NCBI RefSeq assembly: GCF_051014445.1
Contig: NW_027488365.1
Span: 43,906,001 to 43,970,000 of the forward strand
Length of the DNA: 64,000 nucleotides
Reading direction: 5' to 3'
Origin: Colletes latitarsis
Taxonomy: Eukaryota; Arthropoda; Insecta; Hymenoptera; Colletidae
Shown here: in pieces, positions 31,059-43,120 of the stretch
How positions within the stretch are numbered: the stretch's first letter is position 1
Layout: each line of letters opens with the position of its first letter
Made by a program: the position numbers and the translations under genes
Notes under the pieces: generated by a model
Told to the model about the DNA's origin: nothing
The model's input: only the letters and a program-made list of their open reading frames with translations
The model's database searches: none

Positions 31059-31099
<41 letters not shown>
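31059..31099 (+). other. Poly(A) tail, copy 2 (41 A)
   Basis: Uninterrupted run of 41 As joined directly to GGTCTGGG. It is longer than the 28-A tail of copy 1. Confidence 0.95.
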
Positions 31100-31101
<2 letters not shown>

Positions 31102-31113
31102 TCTGGGTTAGGT
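31100..31113 (+). repeat. Target-site duplication, 3' copy (element 2)
   Basis: GGTCTGGGTTAGGT, identical to 24037-24050; the satellite continues with TTGGGTTATGCCCGC. Confidence 0.88.
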
Positions 31114-32654
31114 TTGGGTTATGCCCGCATCTGGCTAATGATTTTGCCTTCTTCGCATACTTGTTGGCCAGATCCCGGGTTTTTTCGGGTTCGAATCACG
31201 TAGTAATGTGGTAACACACTGAAGCAGTCAATTAAACCTGGTTTCGATCAATATTTTAGAGGATAACACCGGTTAGGTCTGGGTTAGGTCTGGGTTATGC
31301 CCGCATCTGGCTCATGATTTTGCCTTCTTCGCATACTTGTTGGACAGATCCTGGGTTTTTTCCGTGTTTGAATCACGTAGTAATGTGGTACCACACTGAG
31401 GCAGTCAATTAAACCTGGTTTCGATCAATATTTCAGAGGATAACACCGGTTAGGTCTGGGTTAGGTCCGGGATATGCCCGCATCTGGCTCATGATTTTGC
31501 CTTCTTCGCATACTTGTTGGCCAGATCCTGGGTTTTTTCCGTGTTTGAATCACGTAGTAATGTGGTACCACACTGAGGCAGTCAATTAAACCTGGTTTCG
31601 ATCAATATTTCAGAGGATAACACCGGTTAGGTCTGGGTTAGGTCTGGGATATGCGCGCATCTGGCTTATACTTTCGCCTTTTTCGCAAACTTTTTGGCCA
31701 GATCCTGGGTTTTTTCCGTGTTTGAATCAGGTAGTAATGTGGTACCACACTAAGGTAGTCAATTAAACCTGGTTTCGATCAATATTTCAGAGGATAACAC
31801 CGGTTAGGCCTGGGTTAGGTCTGGGTTAGGTTTGGGTTATGCCCGCATCTGGCTAATGATTTTGCCTTCTTCGCATACTTGCTGGCCAGATCCTGGGTTT
31901 TTTCCGTGTTTGAATCACGTAGTAATGTGGTACCACACTGAGGTAGTCAATTAAACCTGGTATCGATCATTATTTCAGGGGATAACACCGGTTAGGTCTG
32001 GGTTAGGTCCGGGATATGCCCGCATCTGGCTCATGATTTTGCCTTCATCGCATACTTGTTGGCCCGATCCTGGGTTTTTTCCGTGTTTGAATCACGTAGT
32101 AATGTGGTACCACACTGAGGCAGTCAATTAAACCTGGTTTCGATCAATATTTTAGAGGATAACACCGGTTAGGTCTGGGTTAGGTTTGGGATATGCGCGC
32201 ATCTGGCTTATACTTTCGCCATTTTCGCAAACTTGTTGGCCAGATCCTGGGATTTTTCCGTGTTTGAATCACGTAGTAATGTTGTACCACACTGAGGCAG
32301 TCAATTAAACCTGGATTCGGACAGTATTTTAGAGGATAACACCGGTTAGGTCTGGGTTAGGTCTGGGTTATGCCCGCATCTGGCTCATGATTTTGCCTTC
32401 TTCGCATACTTGTTGGGCAGATCCTGGGTTTTTTTCGTGTTTGAATCACGTAGTGATGTGGTAACACAATGAAGCAGTCAATTAACCCTGGTTGCGATCA
32501 ATATTTTGGAGGATAACACCGGTTAGGTCTGGGTTAGGTCTGGGTTATGCCCGCATCTGCCTCATGATTTTGCCTTTTTCGCAAACTTGTTGGCCAGATC
32601 TTGGGTGTTTTTCGTGTTTGAATCACGTAGTAATGTGGTACCACACTGAGGCAG

Positions 32655-34613
32655 TCAAGTAAACCTGGTTTCGATCAATATTTTAGAGGATAACACCGGT
32701 TAGGTCTGGATTAGGTCTGGGTTAGGTTTGGGTTATGCCCGCATCTGGCTCATGATTTTGCTTTCTTCGCATACTTGTTGGCCAGATCCTGGGTTTTTTC
32801 CGTGTTTGAATCACGTAGTAATGTGGTAACACACTGAAGCAGTCAATTAAACCTGGTTTCGATCAATATTTTAGAGGATAACACCGGTTAGGTCTGGGTT
32901 TCGTCTGGGTTATGCCCGCATCTGGCTCATGATTTTGCCTTCATCGCAAACTTGTTTGCCAGATCCTGGCTTTTTTTCGTGTTTGACTCACGTAGTAATG
33001 CGGCAACACAATGAAGCAGTTAATTAACCCTGGTTTCGATCCATCTTTTGGAGGGTAACACCGGTTAGGTCTGGGTTAGTTCTGGGTTATGCCCGCATCT
33101 GGCTCATGATTTTGCCTTTTTCGCAAACTTTTTGGCCAGATCCTGGGTTTTTTCCGTGTTTGAATCACGTAGTAATGTGGTACCACACTAAGGTAGTCAA
33201 TTAAACCTGGTTTCGATCAATATTTCAGAGGATAACACCGGTTAGGTCTGGGTTAGGTCGGGGATATGCCCGCATCTGGCTCATGATTTTGCCTTCTTCG
33301 CATACTTGTTGGCCAGATCCTGGGTTTTTTTCGTGTTTGAATCACGTAGTAATGTGGTAACACAATGAAGCAGTCAATTAACCCTGGTTTCGATCAATAT
33401 TTTGGAGGATAACACCGGTTAGGTCTGGGTAAGGTCTGGGTTATGCCCGCATCTGGCTCATGATTATGCCTTAATCGCAAACTTGTTGGCCAGATCCTGG
33501 GTTTTTTCCGTGTTTGAATCACGTAGTAATGTTGTAGGACACTGAGGCAGTCAATTAAGCCTGGTTTCGATCAATATTTTAGAGGATAACACCGGTTAGG
33601 TCTGGGTTAGGTCTGGGTTATGCCCGCATCTGGCTTATACTTTCGCCTTTTTCGCAAACTTGTTGGCTAGATCCTGGGTTTTTTTCGTGTTTGAATCACG
33701 TAGTAATGTGGTAACACAATGAAGCAGTCAATTAACCCTGGTTTCGATCAATATTTTGGAGGATAACACCGGTTAGGTCTGGGTTAGGTCTGGGTTATAC
33801 CCGCATCTGGCTCATGATTTTGCCTTTTTCGCAAACTTGTTGGCCAGATCTTGGGTTTTTTTCGTGTTTGAATCACGTAGTAACGTCGTAACACACTCAA
33901 GCAGTCAATTAAACCCGGTTTCTTTCAATATTTTAGAGGATAACGCCGGTTAGGTCTGGGTTAGATCTGGGAAATGCGCGCATCTGGCTTATACTTTCTC
34001 CTTTTTCGCAAACTTGTTTGCCATATCCTGGTTTTTTTTCGTGTTTGAATCACGTAGTAATGTGGCAACACAATGAAGCAGTCAATTAACCCTGGTTTCG
34101 ATCCATATTTTGGAGGATAACACCGGTTAGGTCTGGGTTAGTTCTGGGTTATGCCCGCATCTGGCATATACTTTCGCCTTTTTCGCAAACTTGTTGGCTA
34201 GATCCTGGGTTTTTTCCGTGTTTGAATCACGTAGTAATGTGGTACCACACTGAGGTAATCAATTAAACCTGGTTTCGATCAATATTTTAGAGGATAACAC
34301 CAGTTAGGTCTGGGTTAGGTCTGGGTTTTGCCCGCATCTGGCTTATACTTTCGCCTTTTTCGCAAACTTGTTGGCTAGATCCTGGGTTTTTTTCGTGTTT
34401 GAATCACGTAGTAATGTGGTAACACAATGAAGCAGTCAATTAACCCTGGTTGCGATCAATATTTTGGAGGATAACACCGGTTAGGTCTGGGTTAGGTCTG
34501 GGTTATGCCCGCATCTGCCTCATGATTTTGCCTTTTTCGCAAACTTGTTGGCCAGATCTTGGGTGTTTTTCGTGTTTGAATCACGTAGTAATGTGGTAAC
34601 ACACTGAAGCAGT
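32655..34613 (+). repeat. Higher-order satellite block, copy A of a 3.2-3.4 kb duplication
   Basis: This run of units matches 36028-37813. The offset is 3373 bp at first (CTTCATCGCAAACTTGTTTGCC near 32938 and 36311) and 3196 bp later (TTAATCGCAA at 33471 and 36667), a difference of exactly one 177-bp unit. Shared rare words include TTTGACTCACGTAGTAATGCGG, GTTGTAGGACACTG and GATCTTGGGTGTTTTTC. Confidence 0.8.
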
Positions 34614-36027
34614 CAATTAAACCCGGTCTCGATCAATATTTTAGAGGATAACGCCGGTTAGGTCTGGGTTAGATCTGGGAAATGCGCGCATCTGGCTTAT
34701 ACTTTCGCCTTTTTCGCAAACTTGTTGGCCAGGTCCTGGGTTTTTTCCGTGTTTGAATCACGTAGTAATGTGGTACCACACTGAGGCTGTCAATTAAACC
34801 TGGTTTCGATCAATATTTTAGAGGATAACGCCGGTTAGGTCTGGGTTAGATCTTGGAAATGCGCGCATCTGGCTTATACTTTCTCCTTTTTCGCAAACTT
34901 GTTGGCTAGATCCTGGGTTTTTTCGGGTTCGAATCACGTAGTAATGTGGTACCACACTGAGGCAGTCAATTAAACCTGGTTTCGATCAATATTTCAGAGG
35001 ATAACACCGGTTAGGTCTGGGCTAGTTCCGGGATATGCCCGCATCTGGCTCATGATTTTGGCATCTTCGCATACTTGTTGGCCAGATCCGGGGTTTTTTT
35101 CGTGTTTGAATCACGTAGTAATGTGGTAACACACTGAAGCAGTCAATTAAACCTGGTTTCGATCAATATTTTAGAGGATAACACCAGTTAGGACTGGGTT
35201 AGGTCTGGGTTATGCCCGCATCTGGCTCATGATTTTGCCTTCTTCGCATACTTGTTGGCCAGATCCCGGGGTTTTTTCGTGTTTGAATCACGTAGTAATG
35301 TGGTAACACACTGAAGCAGTCAATTAAACCTGGTTTCGATCAATATTTTGGAGGATAACACCGGTTAGGTCTGGGTTAGGTCTGGGATATGCGCGCATCT
35401 GGCATATACTTTCGCCTTTTTCGCAAACTTGTTGGCTAGATCCTGGGTTTTTTCCGTGTTTGAATCATGTAGTAATGTGGTACCACACTGAGATAATCAA
35501 TTAAACCTGGTATCGATCAATATTTCAGAGGATAACACCGGTTAGGTCTGGGTTAGGTCCGGGATATGCCCGCATCTGGCTCATGATTTTGCGTTCTTCG
35601 CATACTTGTTGGTCCGATCCTGGGTTTTTCTCGTGTTTGAATCACGTAGTAATGTGGTAACACACTGAAGCAGTCAATTAAACCTGGTTTCGATCAATAT
35701 TTTGGAGGATAACACCGGTTAGGTCTGGGTTAGGTCTGGGATATGCGCGCATCTGGCATATACTTTCGCCTTTTTCGCAAACTTGTTGGCTAGATCCTGG
35801 GTTTTTTCCGTGTTTGAATCATGTAGTAATGTGGTACCACACTGAGATAATCAATTAAACCTGGTTTCGATCAATATTTTAGAGGATAACAACGGTTAGG
35901 TCTGGGATAGGTCTGGGTTATGCCCGCATCAGGCTCATGATTTTGCCTTCTTCGCATACTTGTTGGCCAGATCCTGGGTTTTTTTCGTGTTTGAATCACG
36001 TAGTGATGCGGTAACACACTGAAACTG

Positions 36028-37813
36028 TCAAGTAAACCTGGTTTCGATCAATATTTTAGAGGATAACACCGGTTAGGTCTGGGTTAGGTCTGGGTTAGGT
36101 TTGGGTTATGCCCGCATCTGGCTCATGATTTTGCTTTCTTCGCATACTTGTTGGCCAGATCCTGGGTTTTTTCCGTGTTTGAATCACGTAGTAATGTGGT
36201 AACACACTGAAGCAGTCAATTAAACCTGGTTTCGATCAATATTTTAGAGGATAACACCGGTTAGGTCTGGGTTTCGTCTGGGTTATGCCCGCATCTGGCT
36301 CATGATTTTGCCTTCATCGCAAACTTGTTTGCCAGATCCTGGCTTTTTTTCGTGTTTGACTCACGTAGTAATGCGGCAACACAATGAAGCAGTTAATTAA
36401 CCCTGGTTTCGATCCATATTTTGGAGGGTAACACCGGTTAGGTCTGGGTTAGTTCTGGGTTATGCCCGCATCTGGCTCATGATTTTGCCTTTTTCGCAAA
36501 CTTTTTGGCCAGATCCTGGGTTTTTTCCGTGTTTGAATCACGTAGTAATGTGGTACCACACTAAGGTAGTCAATTAAACCTGGTTTCGATCAATATTTCA
36601 GAGGATAACACCGGTTAGGTCTGGGTTAGGTCGGGGATATGCCCGCATCTGGCTCATGATTATGCCTTAATCGCAAACTTGTTGGCCAGATCCTGGGTTT
36701 TTTCCGTGTTTGAATCACGTAGTAATGTTGTAGGACACTGAGGCAGTCAATTAAGCCTGGTTTCGATCAATATTTTAGAGGATAACACCGGTTAGGTCTG
36801 GGTTAGGTCTGGGTTATGCCCGCATCTGGCTTATACTTTCGCCTTTTTCGCAAACTTGTTGGCTAGATCCTGGGTTTTTTTCGTGTTTGAATCACGTAGT
36901 AATGTGGTAACACAATGAAGCAGTCAATTAACCCTGGTTTCGATCAATATTTTGGAGGATAACACCGGTTAGGTCTGGGTTAGGTCTGGGTTATACCCGC
37001 ATCTGGCTCATGATTTTGCCTTTTTCGCAAACTTGTTGGCCAGATCTTGGGTTTTTTTCGTGTTTGAATCACGTAGTAACGTCGTAACACACTCAAGCAG
37101 TCAATTAAACCCGGTTCCTTTCAATATTTTAGAGGATAACGCCGGTTAGGTCTGGGTTAGATCTGGGAAATGCGCGCATCTGGCTTATACTTTCTCCTTT
37201 TTCGCAAAGTTGTTTGCCATATCCTGGTTTTTTTTCGTGTTTGAATCACGTAGTAATGTGGCAACACAATGAAGCAGTCAATTAACCCTGGTTTCGATCC
37301 ATATTTTGGAGGATAACACCGGTTAGGTCTGGGTTAGTTCTGGGTTATGCCCGCATCTGGCATATACTTTCGCCTTTTTCGCAAACTTGTTGGCTAGATC
37401 CTGGGTTTTTTCCGTGTTTGAATCACGTAGTAATGTGGTACCACACTGAGGTAATCAATTAAACCTGGTTTCGATCAATATTTTAGAGGATAACACCAGT
37501 TAGGTCTGGGTTAGGTCTGGGTTATGCCCGCATCTGGCTTATACTTTCGCCTTTTTCGCAAACTTGTTGGATAGATCCTGGGTTTTTTTCGTGTTTGAAT
37601 CACGTAGTAATGTGGTAACACAATGAAGCAGTCAATTAACCCTGGTTGCGATCAATATTTTGGAGGATAACACCGGTTAGGTCTGGGTTAGGTCTGGGTT
37701 ATGCCCGCATCTGCCTCATGATTTTGCCTTTTTCGCAAACTTGTTGGCCAGATCTTGGGTGTTTTTCGTGTTTGAATCACGTAGTAATGTGGTAACACAC
37801 TGAAGCAGTCAAT
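36028..37813 (+). repeat. Higher-order satellite block, copy B, ending at a breakpoint
   Basis: Partner of 32655-34613. The match stops abruptly at 37813, where the unit breaks off after GCAGTCAAT and joins GGGTTAGG out of register. Confidence 0.8.
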
Positions 37814-37868
37814 GGGTTAGGTCTGGGTTATGCCCGCATCTGGCTCATGATTTTGCCTTCTTCGCATA
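37740..37868 (+). repeat. Truncated satellite unit (129 bp, 48-bp deletion)
   Basis: Anchor-to-anchor distance is 129 instead of 177 bp. At 37813/37814 the 48 bp normally running from TAAACCTGG to TTAGGTCT are missing, so one telomere-like 11-mer is lost almost entirely and the phase of the array shifts. Confidence 0.9.
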
Positions 37869-38764
37869 CTTGTTGGCCAGATACAGGGTTTTTTTCGTGT
37901 TTGAATCACGTAGTAATGTGGTAACACACTGAAGCAGTCAATTAAACCTGGTTTCGATCAATATTTTAGAGGATAACACCGGTTAGGTCTGGGATAGGTC
38001 TGGGTTATGCCCGCATCTGGCTCATGATTTTGCCTTCTTCGCATACTTGTTGGCCAGATCCTGGGTTTTTTCCGTGTTTGAATCACGTAGTAATGTGGTA
38101 CCACACTGAGGCAGTCAATTAAACCTGGTTTCGATCAATATTTCAGAGGATAACACCGGTTAGGACTGGGCTAGGTCCGGGATATGCCCGCATCTGGCTC
38201 ATGATTTCGCCTTTTTCGCAAACTTGTTGGCCAGATCTTGGGTTTTTTTCGTGTTTGAATCACGTAGTAATGTGGTAACACACTGAAGCAGTCAATTAAA
38301 CCCGGTTACGATCAATATTTTAGAGGATAACGCCGGTTAGGTCTGGGTTAGATCTGGGAAATGCGCGCATCTGGCTTATACTTTCTCCTTTTTCGCAAAC
38401 TTGTTTGCCATATCCTGGTTTTTTTTCGTGTTTGAATCACGTAGTAATGTGGCAACACAATGAAGCAGTCAATTAACCCTGGTTTCGATCCATATTTTGG
38501 AGGATAACACCGGTTAGGTCTGGGTTAGTTCTGGGTTATGCCCGCATCTGGCATATACTTTCGCCTTTTTCGCAAACTTGTTGGCTAGATCCTGGGTTTT
38601 TTCCGTGTTTGAATCACGTAGTAATGTGGTACCACACTGAGGTAATCAATTAAACCTGGTTTCGATCAATATTTTAGAGGATAACACCAGTTAGGTCTGG
38701 GTTAGGTCTGGGTTATGCCCGCATCTGGCTTATACTTTCGCCTTTTTCGCAAACTTGTTGGCCA

Positions 38765-40180
38765 GATCTTGGGTTTTTTTCGTGTTTGAATCACGTAGTA
38801 ATGTGGTACCACACTGAGGCAGTCAATTAAACCTGGTTTCGATCAATATTTTAGAGGATAACACCGGTTAGGTCTGGGCTAGGTCCGGGATATGCCCGCA
38901 TCTGGCTCATGATTTTGGCATCTTCGCATACTTGTTGGCCAGATCCTGGGTTTTTTTCGTGTTTGAATCACGTAGTAATGTGGTAACACACTGAAGCAGT
39001 CAATTAAACCTGGTTTCGATCAATATTTTAGAGGATAACACCGGTTAGGACTGGGTTAGGTCTGGGTTATGCCCGCATCTGGCTCATGATTTTGCCTTCT
39101 TCGCATACTTGTTGGCCAGATCCTGGGTTTTTTTCGTGTTTGAATCACGTAGTAATGTGGTAACACACTGAAGCAGTCAATTAAACCTTGTTTCGATCAA
39201 TATTTTAGAGGATAACAACGGTTAGGTCTGGGCTAGGTCCGGGATATGCCCGCATCTGGCTCATGATTTTGGCATCTTCGCATACTTGTTGGCCAGATCC
39301 TGGGTTTTTTTCGTGTTTGAATCACGTAGTAATGTGGTAACACACTGAAGCAGTCAATTAAACCTGGTTTCGATCAATATTTTAGAGGATAACACCGGTT
39401 AGGACTGGGTTAGGTCTGGGTTATGCCCGCATCTGGCTCATGATTTTGCCTTCTTCGCATACTTGTTGGCCAGATCTTGGGTTTTTTTCGTGTTTGAATC
39501 ACGTAGTAATGTGGTACCACACTGAGGCAGTCAATTAAACCTGGTTTCGATCAATATTTTAGAGGATAACACCGGTTAGGTCTGGGCTAGGTCCGGGATA
39601 TGCCCGCATCTGGCTCATGATTTTGGCATCTTCGCATACTTGTTGGCCAGATCCTGGGTTTTTTTCGTGTTTGAATCACGTAGTAATGTGGTAACACACT
39701 GAAGCAGTCAATTAAACCTGGTTTCGATCAATATTTTAGAGGATAACACCGGTTAGGACTGGGTTAGGTCTGGGTTATGCCCGCATCTGGCTCATGATTT
39801 TGCCTTCTTCGCATACTTGTTGGCCAGATCCTGGGTTTTTTTCGTGTTTGAATCACGTAGTAATGTGGTAACACACTGAAGCAGTCAATTAAACCTTGTT
39901 TCGATCAATATTTTAGAGGATAACAACGGTTAGGTCTGGGCTAGGTCCGGGATATGCCCGCATCTGGCTCATGATTTTGGCATCTTCGCATACTTGTTGG
40001 CCAGATCCTGGGTTTTTTTCGTGTTTGAATCACGTAGTAATGTGGTAACACACTGAAGCAGTCAATTAAACCTGGTTTCGATCAATATTTTAGAGGATAA
40101 CACCGGTTAGGACTGGGTTAGGTCCGGGATATGCCCGCATCTGGCTCATGATTTTGCCTTCTTCGCATACTTGTTGGCCA
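38765..40180 (+). repeat. 4-unit higher-order repeat (708 bp), two copies
   Basis: The unit with GATCTTGGGTTTTTTTCG recurs at 38765 and 39473, 708 bp (4 x 177) apart, and the units between follow the same order, including the GGCATCTTCGC and AACAACGGTTAGG variants. The same order reappears at 44959 and near 49206. Confidence 0.75.
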
Positions 40181-41250
40181 GATCCTGGGTTTTTTTCGTG
40201 TTTGAATCACGTAGTAATGTGGTAACACACTGAAGCAGTCAATTAAACCTGGTTTCGATCAAGATTTTAGAGGATAACACCGGTTAGGACTGGGTTAGGT
40301 CTGGGATATGCGCGCATCTGGCATATACTTTCGCCTTTTTCGCAAACTTGTTGGCTAGATCCTGGGTTTTTTCCGTGTTTGAATCACGTAGTAATGTGGT
40401 ACCACACTGAGGTAGTCAATTAAACCTGGTATCGATCAATATTTCAGAGGATAACACCGGTTAGGTCTGGGATAGGTCCGGGATATGCCCGCATCTGGCT
40501 CATGATTTTGCCTTCTTCGCATACTTGTTGGCCAGATCCTGGGTTTTTTTCGTGTTTGAATCACGTAGTAATGTGGTAACACACTGAAGCAGTCAATTAA
40601 ACCTGGTTTCGATCAATATTTTAGAGGATAACACCGGTTAGGACTGGGTTAGGTCTGGGTTATGCCCGCATCTGGCTCATGATTTTGCCTTCTTCGCATA
40701 CTTGTTGGCCAGATCCTGGGTTTTTTCCGTGTTTGAATCACGTAGTAATGTGGTACCACACTGAGGCAGTCAATTAAACCTGGTTTCGATCAATATTTCA
40801 AAGGATAACACCGGTTAGGTCTGGGCTAGGTCCGGGATATGCCCGCATCTGGCTCATGATTTTGGCATCTTCGCATACTTGTTGGCCAGATCCTGGGTTT
40901 TTTTCGTGTTTGAATCACGTAGTAATGTGGTAACACACTGAAGCAGTCAATTAAACCTGGTTTCGATCAATTTTTTAAAGGATAACACCGGTTAGGACTG
41001 GGTTAGGTCTGGGTTATGCCCGCATCTGGCTCATGATTTTGCCTTCTTCGCATACTTGTTGGCCAGATCCTGGGTTTGTTTCGTGTTTGAATCACGTAGT
41101 AATGTGGTAACACACTGAAGCAGTCAATTGAACCTTGTTTCGATCAATATTTTAGAGGATAACAGCGGTTAGGTCTGGGCTAGGTCCGGGATATGCCCGC
41201 ATCTGGCTCATGATTTTGGCATCTTCGCATACTTGTTGGCCAGATCCTGG
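39473..41250 (+). repeat. Long-range satellite duplication, copy A (offset 5486 bp)
   Basis: Matches 44959-46740 at a constant offset of 5486 bp, 31 units less one base. Diagnostic words are GATCTTGGG (39473 and 44959), TCAAGATTTTAGAGG (40260 and 45746) and TGGGTTTGTTTCGTG (41071 and 46557). Confidence 0.78.
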
Positions 41251-42060
41251 GTTTTTTCCGTGTTTGAATCACGTAGTAATGTGGTACCACACTAAGGTAG
41301 TCAATTAAACCTGGTTTCGATCAATATTTCAGAGGATAACACCGGTTAGGTCTGGGTTAGGTCGGGGATACGCCCGCTTCTGGCTCATGATTTTGCCTTC
41401 TTCGCATACTTGTTGGCCAGATCCTGGGTTTTTTTCGTGTTTGAATCACGTAGTAATGTGGTAACACACTGAAGCAGTCAATTAAAGCTGGTTTCGATCA
41501 ATATTTTAGAGGATAACACCGGTTAGGTCTGGGTTAGGTCTGGGATATGCGCGCATCTGGCATATACTTTTGCCTTTTTCGCAAACTTGTTGACTAGATC
41601 CTGGGTTTTTTTCGTGATTGAATCACGTAGTAATGTGGTAACAAACTGGAGCAGTCAATCAAACCTGGTTTCGATCAATATTTTGGAGGATAACACCGGT
41701 TAGGTCTGGGTTAGGTCTGGGATATGCGCGCATCTGGCATATACTTTCGCCTTTTTCGCAAACTTGTTGGCTAGATCCTGGGTTTTTTCCGTGTTTGAAT
41801 CATGTAGTAATGTGGTACCACACTGAGGTAATCAATTAAACCTGGTATCGATCAATATTTCAGAGGATAACACCGGTTAGGTCTGGGTTAGGTCCGGGAT
41901 ATGCCCGCATCTGGCTCATGATTTTGCCTTCTTCGCATACTTGTTGGCCCGATCCTGGGTTTTTCTCGTGTTTGAATCACGTAGTAATGTGGTAACACAC
42001 TGAAGCAGTCAATTAAACCTGGTTTCGATCAATATTTTAGAGGATAACAACGGTTAGGTC

Positions 42061-43120
42061 TGGGATAGGTCTGGGTTATGCCCGCATCTGGCTCACGATT
42101 TTGCCTTCTTCGCATACTTGTTGGCCAGATCCCGGGTTTTTTCCGTGTTTGAATCACGTAGTAATGTGGTACCACACTGAGGTAATCAATTAAACCTGGT
42201 TTCGGTCAATATTTCAGAGGATAACACCGGTTAGGTCTGGGCTAGGTCCGGGATATGCCGGCATCTGGCTCATGATTTTGGCATCTTCGCATACTTGTTC
42301 GCCAGATCCTGGGTTTTTTTCGTGTTTGAATCACGTAGTAATGTGGTAACACACTGAAGCAGTCAATTAAACCTGGTTTCGATCAATATTTTAGAGGATA
42401 ACACCGGTTAGGACTGGGTTAGGTCTGGGTTATGCCCGCATCTGGCTCATGATTTTGCCTTCTTCGCATACTTGATGGCCAGATCCTGGGTTTTTTTCGT
42501 GTTTGAATCACGTAGTAATGTGGTAACACACTGAAGCAGTCAATTAAACCTGGTTTCGATCAATATTTTAGAGGATAACAACGGTTAGGTCTGGGATAGG
42601 TCTGGGTTATGCCCGCATCTGGCTCACGATTTTGCCTTCTTCGCATACTTGTTGGCCAGATCCCGGGTTTTTTCCGTGTTTGAATCACGTAGTAATGTGG
42701 TACCACACTGAGGTAATCAATTAAACCTGGTTTCGATCAATATTTCAGAGGATAACACCGGTTAGGTCTGGGCTAGGTCCGGGATATGCCGGCATCTGGC
42801 TCATGATTTTGGCATCTTCGCATACTTGTTCGCCAGATCCTGGGTTTTTTTCGTGTTTGAATCACGTAGTAATGTGGTAACACACTGAAGCAGTCAATTA
42901 AACCTGGTTTCGATCAATATTTTAGAGGATAACACCGGTTAGGACTGGGTTAGGTCTGGGTTATGCCCGCATCTGGCTCATGATTTTGCCTTCTTCGCAT
43001 ACTTGATGGCCAGATCCTGGGTTTTTTTCGTGTTTGAATCACGTAGTAATGTGGTAACACACTGAAGCAGTCAATTAAACCTGGTTTCGATCAATATTTT
43101 AGAGGATAACACCGGTTAGG
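42061..43120 (+). repeat. 3-unit higher-order repeat (531 bp), two copies
   Basis: The series with GGGATAGGTCTGGG, CTGGCTCACGATTTTGCC, GGATATGCCGGCATCTGG, CTTGTTCGCC and CTTGATGGCC occurs twice, 531 bp (3 x 177) apart. Confidence 0.8.

Larger units (their letters stand above)
24051..31099 (+). mobile_element. Non-LTR retrotransposon copy 2, SART/TRAS-like (R1 clade), full length and intact
   Basis: A 7049-bp element with the same order as copy 1: 5' UTR (392 bp), ORF1, TAATG, ORF2, 3' UTR and 41 As. Both reading frames are open with all catalytic motifs, both ends are complete, and a 14-bp target-site duplication is intact. It is therefore a candidate active element. It inserted in the same orientation and at the same point of the satellite motif as copy 1 (TTA|GGTCTGGG). 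ORF2, UTRs and the coiled-coil part of ORF1 are very similar between copies, whereas the ORF1 N-terminus and linker differ by many substitutions and indels. Confidence 0.94.

Noticed and set aside
5808..31099. One element copied by duplication of the surrounding array
   Set aside because: The target-site duplications and flanking units differ, the tails differ in length, and ORF1 is diverged, so the insertions are independent.
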